Shown here: one piece after another, positions 53,335-62,397 of the stretch | Position numbering within the stretch: the first letter of the stretch is position 1 | How the letters are laid out: every line of letters begins with the position of its first letter | Assembly (NCBI RefSeq): GCF_030538695.1 | Contig: NZ_JAUNTN010000024.1 | Coordinates: 1-62,483 of the forward strand | DNA length: 62,483 nt | Direction: 5' to 3' | DNA from: Paracoccus sp. (in: a-proteobacteria) | GTDB lineage: Bacteria > Pseudomonadota > Alphaproteobacteria > Rhodobacterales > Rhodobacteraceae | Made by a program: the position numbers and the translations under genes | The notes under the pieces: model-generated | What the model was told of the DNA's origin: nothing | Database searches by the model: none | What the model saw: only the letters and a program-made list of their open reading frames with translations

Positions 53335-55605
53335 TCAGAACCGATTGGTCAGCGTCAGCGCGAATGTGCGCCCCGCCGAAGGCACCGCCCGCGAGGACGA
53401 GAAGGCCGAGCTGTAATTGTCATGGTCGGTCAGGTTGTAACCGTTCAGCGCCACACGCCAGTTATCGACCTCATAAGACACCATCGCATCCAGAGAGACG
53501 GTTTCCGGGATCAACGCAGTATTGCCTGCATCTGCCCAGTATTCCGAGGCATAGCGGATACCGCCGCCCATGGTGACTTCGCCGCCCGAGGGGCCGAATT
53601 GCGCCGGCATGGTATAGGTGGTCCATAGCGACAGGTTGTGCTTGGCCACGCCCGGCGCTTCATTGCCCACGACATCGGCATTGGTACCGGGGCCGCTGAT
53701 GATCTCGCCATCCATCCAGGCATAAGCTGCCAGCACCCGCCAGCGGTCGGTAATGTCACCTGAGGCGCCAAGCTCAATCCCCTGAATCTTGCGGCTTTGC
53801 CCCTGATCCGAGAAGCCGACCGTCACATCGCCCGTCGTCGGGTCAATGTCGAACGAGTTGCGCTTCTTGATCTGGAAAGCCGCAGCAGTCAGGCCAAGGC
53901 GGCCATCCATCAGATCCATCTTGCCGCCCAGTTCGATCAGGTCGGAACGCTCGGGTTCCAGATCGACCGCCGCGACTTCGTTGGCAAAGGCATTGACCGC
54001 CGAGGCCAGATCCGTCCCGACCGGACGATAGGTCCGCGAGAAAGTCAGATAGGCCATCGTGTCCGGGTCATGTTCATAAATCACGCTCAACGAGGGGCTG
54101 ACCTTGGTGCTGTTGACCGAACCAGTCACGCGGTTGGGGTTGCCAATGATCCAGCCATCGAACGAGTTGTCGAAATAATCCAGACGGGTGCTGGCCAGAA
54201 CCGACCATTTATCATCGAAACTCATCCGGTCGGACAGGAACAGCCCGGCGTTGAAGGCTTTCGAGGTGGATTTGTTGTCGCTCCACTCCAGCACAGCGGG
54301 GCCTGCGTCATAGACCGGGTTCAGGATGGTCGAGGTCGTTGCCCGCGCCACGGTCCAGCTACCGCTGCGACGGTGATCGACCTGATACAGCAGGTCCAGA
54401 CCCGCCGCGAACTTGTGCCGCACGCTGCCCGTCTGCGCCTCGCCACGCACGGCAAGCACGTTCTGGAAGCCCCAGCCATCCTGCTGATAGCTCATGCCGC
54501 CACCGGCACCATAGCGCAGCGGCTGGTCATTCCCGGCCAGCAGTTCGGTCAGACAGGCATTATCACAAGATGCGGGGTTGCTGGCCGAAAACTCGCGCTT
54601 GTAACGGGTCAGGCGGGTATCATTGGTCAGGGTCAGGCCGTTGCCCATGTCATGCACCAGCCCCGAAGACAGCGTATGCACATCGGTATCGTCGCGGTCG
54701 GTGCTGCGGACGTAAGAGGTGCTGCGATCATAGCCCGGCACGCCATATTCCAGCAGCGGGCGGTAAATGCCATCATCCCCCTGCGCCATCGGCTGCCCCA
54801 TGTCGGGCGTGCCACGGCCTTGCAGGAAGCTGTAACCCAGATGCCATTCGGTGCCGGTGCCGATCCCGGTCCCCCAATCCAGCGCCAGCCCGCGCCGGTC
54901 GGCCTTGACGTGATCGCGGTCGGCCACGTCGCCGCCCTGCACCATGACATTGGCCCGCAGCGCCGAAGTCTCATTCAACTGGCGGTTCGTATCCACCTGA
55001 AGCCGCGCCTGCTCACCGCTGCGATAGGACAGGGTGGTTTCGGTAAACTCCTCCAGCCGGGCGCGTTTGGTGGTCTGGTTCACCAGACCGCTGAGGCTGC
55101 CCGCCCCGAACGCATCGCCCGACGGGCCTTTGAACACCTGAACGCCCTCGGTGTTGAACGTGTCATGGGTATAGGCACCGAAATCGCGCAGCCCGTCCTG
55201 ATACACGTCACCCTGCGCCGCAAGGCCACGGATGCGGAACTGATCGCCGCTGGACCCGCCCCGGCCCTCGCCGGTGGACAGGGTGATGCCCGGCACGTTG
55301 CGCAGAGTTTCCTCCAGCGTGGTGGCGGCCTGCTCGCGGATGATCTCCTCGGGGACCACGTTCACCAGCTTGGGCGTCTCACGCACGGTTTCAGGCAGGC
55401 GCGAAATACCGGTGGCGGCACTGTTGTTATTGGCGGTTTCGCCGGTCAGAACGACCTCATCCAGCACAATGGTGCCTGCCGGCGTGGTCACATTGGCCTG
55501 CTGCGCGGCAACAGGGGATTGCGCCCCGGTCAGGGCGATTGTCACCCCCGCACTGGCCAGAACCGGACCAGTCAGAACCGGCCGAAGGGAATAGGGTTGC
55601 GTCAT
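53335..55605 (-). CDS. TonB-dependent catecholate siderophore receptor
   Basis: A 756-residue outer-membrane receptor. Signal peptide to about residue 35; TonB box region IVLDEVVLTGE; plug domain (about 60-190, NVPGITLSTGEGRGGSSGDQ, FRIRGLAAQGDVYQDGLRD); then a 22-strand barrel ending LTLTNRF with the terminal Phe. It is similar to Fiu-type receptors for monomeric catechol siderophores. With piuC and the Sel1 gene downstream it forms an iron-uptake unit. A TTGACG hexamer is present on the leftward strand about 110 b upstream. No clear Fur or RirA box was recognised. Confidence 0.92.
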   Translation of the reverse strand: MTQPYSLRPVLTGPVLASAGVTIALTGAQSPVAAQQANVTTPAGTIVLDEVVLTGETANNNSAATGISRLPETVRETPKLVNVVPEEIIREQAATTLEETLRNVPGITLSTGEGRGGSSGDQFRIRGLAAQGDVYQDGLRDFGAYTHDTFNTEGVQVFKGPSGDAFGAGSLSGLVNQTTKRARLEEFTETTLSYRSGEQARLQVDTNRQLNETSALRANVMVQGGDVADRDHVKADRRGLALDWGTGIGTGTEWHLGYSFLQGRGTPDMGQPMAQGDDGIYRPLLEYGVPGYDRSTSYVRSTDRDDTDVHTLSSGLVHDMGNGLTLTNDTRLTRYKREFSASNPASCDNACLTELLAGNDQPLRYGAGGGMSYQQDGWGFQNVLAVRGEAQTGSVRHKFAAGLDLLYQVDHRRSGSWTVARATTSTILNPVYDAGPAVLEWSDNKSTSKAFNAGLFLSDRMSFDDKWSVLASTRLDYFDNSFDGWIIGNPNRVTGSVNSTKVSPSLSVIYEHDPDTMAYLTFSRTYRPVGTDLASAVNAFANEVAAVDLEPERSDLIELGGKMDLMDGRLGLTAAAFQIKKRNSFDIDPTTGDVTVGFSDQGQSRKIQGIELGASGDITDRWRVLAAYAWMDGEIISGPGTNADVVGNEAPGVAKHNLSLWTTYTMPAQFGPSGGEVTMGGGIRYASEYWADAGNTALIPETVSLDAMVSYEVDNWRVALNGYNLTDHDNYSSAFSSSRAVPSAGRTFALTLTNRF

Positions 55606-55742
55606 AGGCGGCACCTTGCTCTTGTAAATCAACAGGATAACGGCCGGACGCACACAAGGCAGCCCTGCGCCGACTCATACCCTAGTAATTCCGTAAGAAT
55701 CACGGGAACGTCAACACCCTTGCGGTATATTTTCCGACTACT

Positions 55743-56792
55743 TTACTTTGTGTTGTGACAGAAATGCGACAGATCGTCACCCGGCCCGGCTATCAGCCCC
55801 TGATCCACAGCCCGCAGATCGGCACATCCGGTCAGCGCCATGCTGATTTCCAGATCGTCACGCAGCGCCCGGATCAGCCGCGCCACGCCCATCGCACCAT
55901 CCGCCGCCAGCGCACAGGCAACAGGCCGGGCGATCATCACCGCATCAGCCCCCAGCGCCAGCGCCCGCAGCACATCCGCCCCGCTGCGGATACCGCCATC
56001 CAGCAGCAGCGGCAGCGTGGTTGCCGCCCGCACCCCCGGCAGCGCCCGGACCGCAGGTATCACCCCGTCCAGCACCCGCCCGCCGTGGTTCGAGACCACA
56101 ATCCCCGCTACCCCCGCCGCCTCGGCCCAGCGGGCATCATCAGGGTGCAGGATCCCCTTGACCAGCACCGGCAGCGGCGCAGTGCGGCATAACCATTCCA
56201 GATCCTGCCAGCGCGGCGCCTGCTGCATCATCGCAAACACCCCACCGACAGGCGCGGGCATATCCGGCAGGTTCGGCATGACCGCACCGACCAGCCCCGC
56301 CCCCGCCCGCACCGGCGCATCCACGGTCAGCATCAGGGCGCGAAAGCCGGCAGCGGCAGCACGATGGGCCAGCGCCAGCGTGGCCTCGGCCCCGATCCAG
56401 TAAAGCTGGAACCAGTCGCAACCCGCACCAGCAGCGGCGACCTGTTCCAGCGGCAGGCTGGCTTGCGCGCTCAGCACCATACGCCCACCCTGCGCGGTAA
56501 CAGCGGCGGCGGTGGCCGCCTCGGCCTGCGGGTGCAGCGCGGCGTGATGGGCAAAGGGCGCAATCAGGATCGGGTGATCCAACGCCTGCCCCAACAGCGT
56601 GATCCGGGTGCTGGCCCCGGCCATATCCGCCAGCACACGCGGGCGCAGCGCCAGCGCATCCAGCCCCGCGCGATTGCCCGCCGCCGTCATCCCGCGCCCG
56701 GCAGTGCCAAAGAAATAGGCACGGGTTTCCGGGTCCAGCACCGCCTCGGCCTGCTGGCGAAACCGGTTCAGAAGTTGCTCAAGATTGCTCAT
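55743..56792 (-). CDS. FMN-dependent alpha-hydroxy-acid oxidase/dehydrogenase
   Basis: A 349-residue TIM-barrel flavoenzyme of the lactate/glycolate oxidase family. The catalytic His is in IVVSNHGGRVLDG (about 230-242), with Arg soon after; the FMN phosphate site is LLDGGIRSGADVLRALALGA. N-terminal PILIAPFAHHAALHPQAEAA is typical. The likely substrate is L-lactate or a related 2-hydroxy acid, but it cannot be assigned. Transcribed alone. Confidence 0.88.
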   Translation of the reverse strand: MSNLEQLLNRFRQQAEAVLDPETRAYFFGTAGRGMTAAGNRAGLDALALRPRVLADMAGASTRITLLGQALDHPILIAPFAHHAALHPQAEAATAAAVTAQGGRMVLSAQASLPLEQVAAAGAGCDWFQLYWIGAEATLALAHRAAAAGFRALMLTVDAPVRAGAGLVGAVMPNLPDMPAPVGGVFAMMQQAPRWQDLEWLCRTAPLPVLVKGILHPDDARWAEAAGVAGIVVSNHGGRVLDGVIPAVRALPGVRAATTLPLLLDGGIRSGADVLRALALGADAVMIARPVACALAADGAMGVARLIRALRDDLEISMALTGCADLRAVDQGLIAGPGDDLSHFCHNTK

Positions 56793-56937
56793 ACCCCCGG
56801 TTTTCTGCCCTTGACGCGGGGCAAGTCAAGCCATTCTGCACCACGGCGCAAAGCCCTATACCGCCAGACGATAAATCCGGCGGTTGATCCCCGGCGCAGG
56901 CAACTTACCTGTCTGGCAAAGCAAAGGAAGCACCGCC

Positions 56938-57924
56938 ATGACCATGCGCCGCCGCCAGTTCCTGACCCTCACCAGCGCCGCTCTGGCCGCGCCCCTGCTG
57001 ACGCGCGGGGCCTTGGCCCAAGGGATCGAGACCGCTGCCGCACAGGCCGCGCGACTGGACCAGTTGCGCAGCTTGGTCATTCACCGGAACGGCCAGCGCA
57101 TCTTTGCGCAGGCGTTCCGCGGGCCAGCGCCCGACCGGCCCGCGAATGTGAAATCGGTGTCGAAAACCATTGTGGCGCTGCTGACCGGCATGGCCATCGA
57201 CCGGGGCGTGATTGCCGGGCCGGATCAGCCGGTCCTGCCGCTGCTGGGACATGCGCCCTTTGGCGACGCCCGCGACGGGCTGACCATCGGCCATTTGCTG
57301 ACCATGCAGACCGGGTTGGCCAGCACCTCGGGCGCGAATTACGGCGCATGGGTCAGCAGCAGCGACTGGGTGGACAGCGCGCTGGCCCGGCCCTCGGGGC
57401 GTCCGGGCGGCGCGTTCATCTATTCGACCGGCGGCTGGCATGTGCTTGGCGCGGCGCTGGCGCGGGCCTCGGGGCTAAGCCTGCACCAGATGGCGCGGGA
57501 CTGGCTGGCGGCACCGCTGGACATCACAATCCCGCCGTGGATCGCAGACCCGCAGGGACGGTTCCTTGGCGGAAATGACATGGCGATCAGCCCGCTGGGA
57601 CTGGCCCGGATCGGGGATATGGTGCTGGCCGGCGGGCGTATGGGCGACCGGCAGGTGGTCAGCCGCGACTGGATCACGCAGTCGTGGCAGGCCCGGACGC
57701 GCTCGCCGTTTTCGGGGGATGATTACGGCTATGGCTGGTTCCTGACCCGCTATGCCGGGCAGCGCGGCTATTACGCGCGCGGCTATGGCGGGCAGATGCT
57801 GGCGCTGGTGCCGTCACGAGGGCTGTCGGTGGCAATCACCTCGGACCCCGACCGCCCGGCACGCGGGGACGGCTATTTCGGGGATCTGCGCCAATTGGTG
57901 ACGCAGATCGTGGCTTCGGCTTAA
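56938..57924 (+). CDS. Tat-exported serine hydrolase (beta-lactamase/PBP4-like)
   Basis: A 328-residue protein with a Tat signal (MRRRQFLTLTSAALAAPLL) and the class C beta-lactamase fold. The SxxK motif is VKSVSKTIVALLTG (Ser about 76), and a Tyr motif is in ANYGAWVSS or IYSTGGWHV. No classic KTG was found; the region YYARGYGGQMLALVP occupies that place. Probably an esterase or peptidase rather than an antibiotic resistance enzyme. AAAGGAA precedes the ATG. Its stop overlaps that of the converging nosX gene. Confidence 0.82.
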   Translation: MTMRRRQFLTLTSAALAAPLLTRGALAQGIETAAAQAARLDQLRSLVIHRNGQRIFAQAFRGPAPDRPANVKSVSKTIVALLTGMAIDRGVIAGPDQPVLPLLGHAPFGDARDGLTIGHLLTMQTGLASTSGANYGAWVSSSDWVDSALARPSGRPGGAFIYSTGGWHVLGAALARASGLSLHQMARDWLAAPLDITIPPWIADPQGRFLGGNDMAISPLGLARIGDMVLAGGRMGDRQVVSRDWITQSWQARTRSPFSGDDYGYGWFLTRYAGQRGYYARGYGGQMLALVPSRGLSVAITSDPDRPARGDGYFGDLRQLVTQIVASA

Positions 57925-58802
57925 ACCGCCAGTTCCACCCGCGCATCGCGGAAACCAGCGCAGGCGGCGTCCATCTCGGCACGGCTGTCCATCAGGCAGA
58001 ACGCCGTGGACAGCGCATCCGCCAGCGCCGCGCTGCGGGACGAAACCGAGACCTGCGACCAGCGGGCGGGCGCGGGCTGGCGGGTCAGCGGGTTCAGGAT
58101 ATGCCCCGTCGTGCCGCCATCAAAGCTGGTGCCGAGCGGTGACGAGCTGGCCAGCGCCCGGTTATCCAGCCCGATGCCGCCACCCTGCGGCCAGCGCACC
58201 GGCCAGGGCGAGCCATCCGGCGAAGGCCCAAGCGCCGCAATCTCGCCGGTATCGACCAACACCCGATCATAGCCCTGCCCCCGGATCAGCGCCGCGACCC
58301 TATCCGCGATGAAGCCCTGTGCGATGCCGTTCAGGGTCAGCGCCATACCGGGCTGCATCTCGATCCGCGCAGGGGTTATGCTGACACCCGACCAGCCAAG
58401 CGGCAGCGCCTGAACCGCCGCGCTGTCCGGGCGGCCCTGTGCCTCGGCATAGGCCAGCCAAAGCGGCTGCACCGTCGGGTCAAAGCGCCCCCCGGTCTGA
58501 TCATGCACCCGCCCGGCCAGCGCCAGACATTCGACCAGCTCGGGCGCAGGCGCATCCAGCGCGCCATCACGGTTCAGCCGCGACAGGTCGGAACCGGGCT
58601 GATAAAGGCTGAAAATGCCTTCCAGCCGGGCGATTTCGGCGCGGGTCGCCTCGATCAGCGCCGGGTGATCGCCGGCAAGGCTGATCGTGGTGCGGGCACC
58701 CAACGCCTGCCCCTGCCATTGCGTTACCCTCTGCGCCTTGGCCGCCAGCCCCGAGGCCAGCAGGAATCCCGCGCTGATGGTCAGAAAACGGCGGCGTTTC
58801 AT
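57921..58802 (-). CDS. nosX: FAD:protein FMN transferase NosX (ApbE family)
   Basis: A 293-residue periplasmic flavin transferase with a Tat-type signal (MKRRRFLTISAGFLLASGLA). It attaches FMN to NosR in the nitrous-oxide reduction system. Motifs are TTISLAGDHPALIEATRAEI, LNGIAQGFIADRV (about 160-172), VLVDTGEIAALG (about 183-194) and GGTTGHILNPLTRQPAP, all of ApbE type. Last gene of the leftward nos cluster, overlapping nosL by ATGA. Confidence 0.92.
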   Translation of the reverse strand: MKRRRFLTISAGFLLASGLAAKAQRVTQWQGQALGARTTISLAGDHPALIEATRAEIARLEGIFSLYQPGSDLSRLNRDGALDAPAPELVECLALAGRVHDQTGGRFDPTVQPLWLAYAEAQGRPDSAAVQALPLGWSGVSITPARIEMQPGMALTLNGIAQGFIADRVAALIRGQGYDRVLVDTGEIAALGPSPDGSPWPVRWPQGGGIGLDNRALASSSPLGTSFDGGTTGHILNPLTRQPAPARWSQVSVSSRSAALADALSTAFCLMDSRAEMDAACAGFRDARVELAV

Positions 58803-59377
58803 GGACGGTCCCCCTGATTGGTCAGATTGCGCAGGCGGTCGGCATAGCCAGCCACATCCTCGGTCACGTCAGTATCATCCTGCGGCCCGCTTGCGGCAGG
58901 GGCCAGAACCAGCTCGGTCGGGATGTCATCCAGCCGCATGATCTCGCCCCCATATTGCGCGGCAAAGGCGCGGGCGGCGTCCTCGGTGCCAAAAGGAACC
59001 GTCTCGGCCGCGCCCATCCCGCCTTCGCGCGATGAACCCACGACATAGAACGCATCCGCCGCCGGAATCCAGTTCGTCGCCCCCGGATCATCCCATGAGG
59101 GCGCCACCCCCATATCGCTGACATAGGTGGTCACGATCTCATAATCCTGTTCTGGCATCCGAAGGTAGGCGATGGCGTCGCGCACCTGCGAAAAGAACAG
59201 CGGCGCAAGAATGTCTTTCAGGTGGACCTGCCCCTTGGGGCCGGGATGTTCGACCAGATTCATCTGGCAGAAATGGCCGATGGCGGTTTCGGTCAAGGCC
59301 ACGGGTTCAGGAATCTCGACGGCTTCCTGACGACAAGCGGCCAGCGCCAGCAGGGCGATAATGGCAAAGCGTTTCAT
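58799..59377 (-). CDS. nosL: Copper chaperone lipoprotein NosL
   Basis: A 192-residue lipoprotein with lipobox LLALAACRQE (Cys about 15). It delivers Cu(I) to apo-NosZ for CuZ assembly. The conserved Cys-Met copper motif is GHFCQMNLVEHPGPKGQV (about 35-52), and FYVVGSSREGGMG plus FAAQYGGEI fit the NosL fold. The start at 59377 gives the signal peptide MKRFAIIALL. Coupled by ATGA to nosY upstream and nosX downstream. Confidence 0.94.
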   Translation of the reverse strand: MKRFAIIALLALAACRQEAVEIPEPVALTETAIGHFCQMNLVEHPGPKGQVHLKDILAPLFFSQVRDAIAYLRMPEQDYEIVTTYVSDMGVAPSWDDPGATNWIPAADAFYVVGSSREGGMGAAETVPFGTEDAARAFAAQYGGEIMRLDDIPTELVLAPAASGPQDDTDVTEDVAGYADRLRNLTNQGDRP

Positions 59378-60198
59378 GGCGTCACCCGTTTGAACACAAG
59401 GCTGGCCAGCGCCAGCATGGCAACCGGCCACAGCACCAGAGAAGTCAGCGCCGCCCAAGGCGAAATCGTCGCCGCCGCGCCGCCAAGCCCCGCAGCCGCC
59501 GCAGTCGCATCCGAGGCCGCAAGGTTATACAGCCGGAACGCGTCAGCAGGGTTGCCCAAGAGCAGCGCGGGCAGCGCCGCGCCAAAGGCCCCCTCGCCGC
59601 CGGTGGCGACCAGCCCGGCCAGCAGGCCAAGGTCATACAGCACCACAGCCACCAGCCACAGCCCGATCGCCAGCCCCGCCGCTCCCGAGGGTCGCCGCGA
59701 CAGCGCCGACAGCACATAGCCCGCGCCAAGGAACGCCGCCCCAAGCAGCAGCGAGGTCCAGAACAGCCGCCACAGCGCGGGCAGACCCGCCGCCGCCTTG
59801 GGGTCAAAGGCAAAGGCCGCCGCCGCCGCGAGGCCGTAACCAACCCCGACCGCCAGCGCCAGAATCGCCAGATGCGCCAACAGCCGTCCGGCCAGAATCT
59901 CGGCCCGCGCGATGGGATAGGTCAACAACAGCGGCAAGGTGCCGCGCTCGACCTCGCCCGCCACCGCGTCAAATGACATCAGCAGCGCCAGCAGCGGCAC
60001 CAGATAGACCGCAAGGCTGGTCAGCGAGGCGACCACCACCGACAACCGGTCAGCGCCAAGCGCCCCCGTCGGCGCGGAACCCGCCGCCGACAGCACCAGT
60101 GCGAAAACGGCCATCATCGCAACCGCAATTGCAACCCAGCGGTTGCGCAGCGCGATGCGCAGTTCAGCCGCCGCCGTCGCCAGAATACGCCGGATCAT
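59374..60198 (-). CDS. nosY: Copper-site maturation ABC permease NosY
   Basis: A 274-residue membrane protein with six predicted helices, the permease of the NosDFY complex. It begins IRRILATAAAELRIALRNRW and includes LLLTYPIARAEILAGRLLAH (about 91-110), typical of ABC-2 type NosY proteins. It starts within the nosF stop (ATGA) and ends within the nosL start. Confidence 0.94.
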   Translation of the reverse strand: MIRRILATAAAELRIALRNRWVAIAVAMMAVFALVLSAAGSAPTGALGADRLSVVVASLTSLAVYLVPLLALLMSFDAVAGEVERGTLPLLLTYPIARAEILAGRLLAHLAILALAVGVGYGLAAAAAFAFDPKAAAGLPALWRLFWTSLLLGAAFLGAGYVLSALSRRPSGAAGLAIGLWLVAVVLYDLGLLAGLVATGGEGAFGAALPALLLGNPADAFRLYNLAASDATAAAAGLGGAAATISPWAALTSLVLWPVAMLALASLVFKRVTP

Positions 60199-61088
60199 TG
60201 CTTGCCCCCTTTCGCGCCGAAATGGCTGTAGATGTCCTCCAGACTCGGCGGCTGGACCTCAATATCCGCGACCAGATCAGGCAGGCCCGTGATCCGCGCC
60301 AGCGTAGCCAGCTTGTCCGCCTGTGCGCCTTTCAGCACAAGCCCGTCGGCCACCACCTGCGCCTGCGGAAAGGCGGCGGCCAGCGCAGCCCCGGCCCCGT
60401 CGCGCGGGATCAGGTGATAGGTGACGGGCAGCGCGGCCTGACGGCGCAGATCGTTCAGCGTGCCTTCGGCCACGCGCGTGCCTTGCGACAGGATGACGAT
60501 ACGATCCGTCCGCGCCTCGACCTCGGTCAGCGCGTGGCTGGACAGCAGAATGGCCGCACCCTCGGCAGACAATTCGTCCAGCAGCGCATAAAAGGACCGG
60601 CGCGACACCGGATCAAGGCCTGAGGTCGGCTCATCCAGAATCAGCAGCCGCGGCTGGCCGATCAGCGCCTGCGCCAGACCGACGCGCTGGCGCATCCCTT
60701 TGGAATAGGTGCCGATGCGGCGGCGCATGGCATGACCAAGCCCCACCCGCTCCAGCAATGTTTCCGCCGCGCTGACCGGCTGACCGCGCAAACGCAGGTA
60801 ATAGCGGATCATCTCGGCCCCGGTCAGCGCCGGGTGAAAGGCCACGTTTTCAGGCAGATAGGCAACCTGATGCCGCGCCGCGCCGCTGCCGGGTGCCGCC
60901 CCCATGACGCGGATTTCGCCGCTGGTGAACGGGATCAGCCCCAGAATAATCTTCATCATCGTGGATTTGCCCGCGCCGTTATGGCCAAGCAGCGCCACCC
61001 GCTGTCCCGGTTCGACCGTCAGCGACACATCATTCAGCGCGGTAAAATCGCCATAACGTTTAGTGAGGTGCGAGAGCGTCAGCGCCAT
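60195..61088 (-). CDS. nosF: Copper-site maturation ABC ATPase NosF
   Basis: A 297-residue ATPase energising NosDFY. Walker A LGHNGAGKSTMMK (about 35-47), signature YSKGMRQRVGLAQAL, Walker B LLILDEPTSGLDP and switch His LLSSHALTEVE. The C-terminal region of about 80 residues is longer than a bare ATPase, as in NosF. The ATG at 61088 has AGGA 9 b upstream; an ATG two codons earlier is too close to it. It overlaps the nosD end by 29 b. Confidence 0.94.
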   Translation of the reverse strand: MALTLSHLTKRYGDFTALNDVSLTVEPGQRVALLGHNGAGKSTMMKIILGLIPFTSGEIRVMGAAPGSGAARHQVAYLPENVAFHPALTGAEMIRYYLRLRGQPVSAAETLLERVGLGHAMRRRIGTYSKGMRQRVGLAQALIGQPRLLILDEPTSGLDPVSRRSFYALLDELSAEGAAILLSSHALTEVEARTDRIVILSQGTRVAEGTLNDLRRQAALPVTYHLIPRDGAGAALAAAFPQAQVVADGLVLKGAQADKLATLARITGLPDLVADIEVQPPSLEDIYSHFGAKGGKQ

Positions 61089-62397
61089 CGTCATCCGTCC
61101 TTTGCGTGGCCCAAAGCGGCATTTTCTGCGCCATTTGGGCAATTTCGTCAGGCAGCGCGATCGTGACCGGCTGCGTCAGCGGAAAGCTGTCCACCACCCC
61201 GCCCGGCATGGTGGCAGGAAAGTTCGCCTGGCTCCAGCGCACCATCTGCACTGCCGGGCTGCCGGTCAGCAGCGCCGCGGCGGGCTGCGACCACAGGATA
61301 TGATCCATCAGGTCATTGGGGCGGAACCGGCTGTCGGCGATACCGTCGCCGTTCAGGTCGAACACCGGATGGTCGGACCAGTAATTGCCACGACCCTCAA
61401 CACTCCATTCAATATCGCGGGTGCCGACATATTTCACCTGCGTCCGGTTGCCGATAAAGGCGTTTCCTGTCAGCCCGTTACGCTCCGACCCGGCGGTAAA
61501 GTGGATGCCGATGTCGCAGCCCTCGAAACGGTTGTTCACCAACAGATTGCGGTGCGCGTTATAGATGAAGGTGCATTTTTCCGGCCCGCCTGTCATCGGC
61601 CCCGCCACCAGATTGCCCGCCACATCCGAGCTGTTGGCATAGTTCAGCATCACCCCATGGTCGCGGTCATTCACCGAAATATTGTTCAGCACTTGCAGCC
61701 GGTCCGAGAACATCAGCGCAAAGCCAAGGTGATTGCCGACCGAGATATTCTCCGACACCTCGCTGTCATGGGTATACATGTAATGCACCGCGAAACGCAG
61801 GTCATACATCAGGTTGTCTTTGAACACATTGCGCCGGGACGAGTTCGTAAAGATGCCATCGCGGCCATAGCGGATGGTGTTGCCCACCACCTGCGCCCCC
61901 GGCGCGTTCCAGACATAGACGCCATTGCCCCGGTTGTTCATGCGAAAATCGCGGCCACCGATGATCGTGTTGCCGCGCACGATGGTGTCATGCGCGCCGT
62001 GGACATCGACGCCGAACAGGTTGTTTTCAAAGCGGTTGTTTTCGATCAGCCCGGCCCGCGCGGTGCGGGTCAGCATGACGCCGGAATCAATATTCTGATG
62101 CGAAGGACCAGAGCCGGTAATCAGCAGGTCGCGCACGGTCACATCTTCGGCGGTGATGGTGATGACGCTGCCCTGCCCGCCGCCGTCGATCTGCGCACCC
62201 TCTTGCCCTTGCAGGGTCAGCGGATGGTCAATGGTGACGGGACCATGATGCAGCCCCGCCGCCAGCCGCAGCACATCGCCGGGCGCGGACCCGGCGATGG
62301 CGGTTTTCAGGGCGTCCCCGCCAGCAGGCACGTCGATATTGGCAGCCCAGAGAGGGCCACCCGACAGCGCCAGAACAAGGGCAAGGACGCGCCGCAT
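61060..62397 (-). CDS. nosD: Periplasmic copper-site maturation protein NosD
   Basis: A 445-residue right-handed beta-helix protein with signal peptide (MRRVLALVLALSGGPLWAA). Parallel beta-helix rungs are visible as repeats of the form NxFxxNxxG/xVxGN (NNRFENNLFGVDVHG, VRGNTIIGG, NTIRYGRDGIFTNSSRRNVF). It associates with NosF-NosY to insert the CuZ centre into NosZ. The ATG overlaps the nosZ stop by one base (TGATG). Confidence 0.95.
   Translation of the reverse strand: MRRVLALVLALSGGPLWAANIDVPAGGDALKTAIAGSAPGDVLRLAAGLHHGPVTIDHPLTLQGQEGAQIDGGGQGSVITITAEDVTVRDLLITGSGPSHQNIDSGVMLTRTARAGLIENNRFENNLFGVDVHGAHDTIVRGNTIIGGRDFRMNNRGNGVYVWNAPGAQVVGNTIRYGRDGIFTNSSRRNVFKDNLMYDLRFAVHYMYTHDSEVSENISVGNHLGFALMFSDRLQVLNNISVNDRDHGVMLNYANSSDVAGNLVAGPMTGGPEKCTFIYNAHRNLLVNNRFEGCDIGIHFTAGSERNGLTGNAFIGNRTQVKYVGTRDIEWSVEGRGNYWSDHPVFDLNGDGIADSRFRPNDLMDHILWSQPAAALLTGSPAVQMVRWSQANFPATMPGGVVDSFPLTQPVTIALPDEIAQMAQKMPLWATQRTDDDGADALAPH

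Noticed and set aside
53797..55758. A 653-residue open frame on the plus strand
   Set aside because: Antisense to the TonB receptor, which has a full domain structure. Composition is artefactual.
56938..57924. The serine hydrolase as an antibiotic-resistance beta-lactamase
   Set aside because: It has the SxxK fold but no clear KTG motif, and no regulator or mobile context. An esterase or peptidase is more likely.
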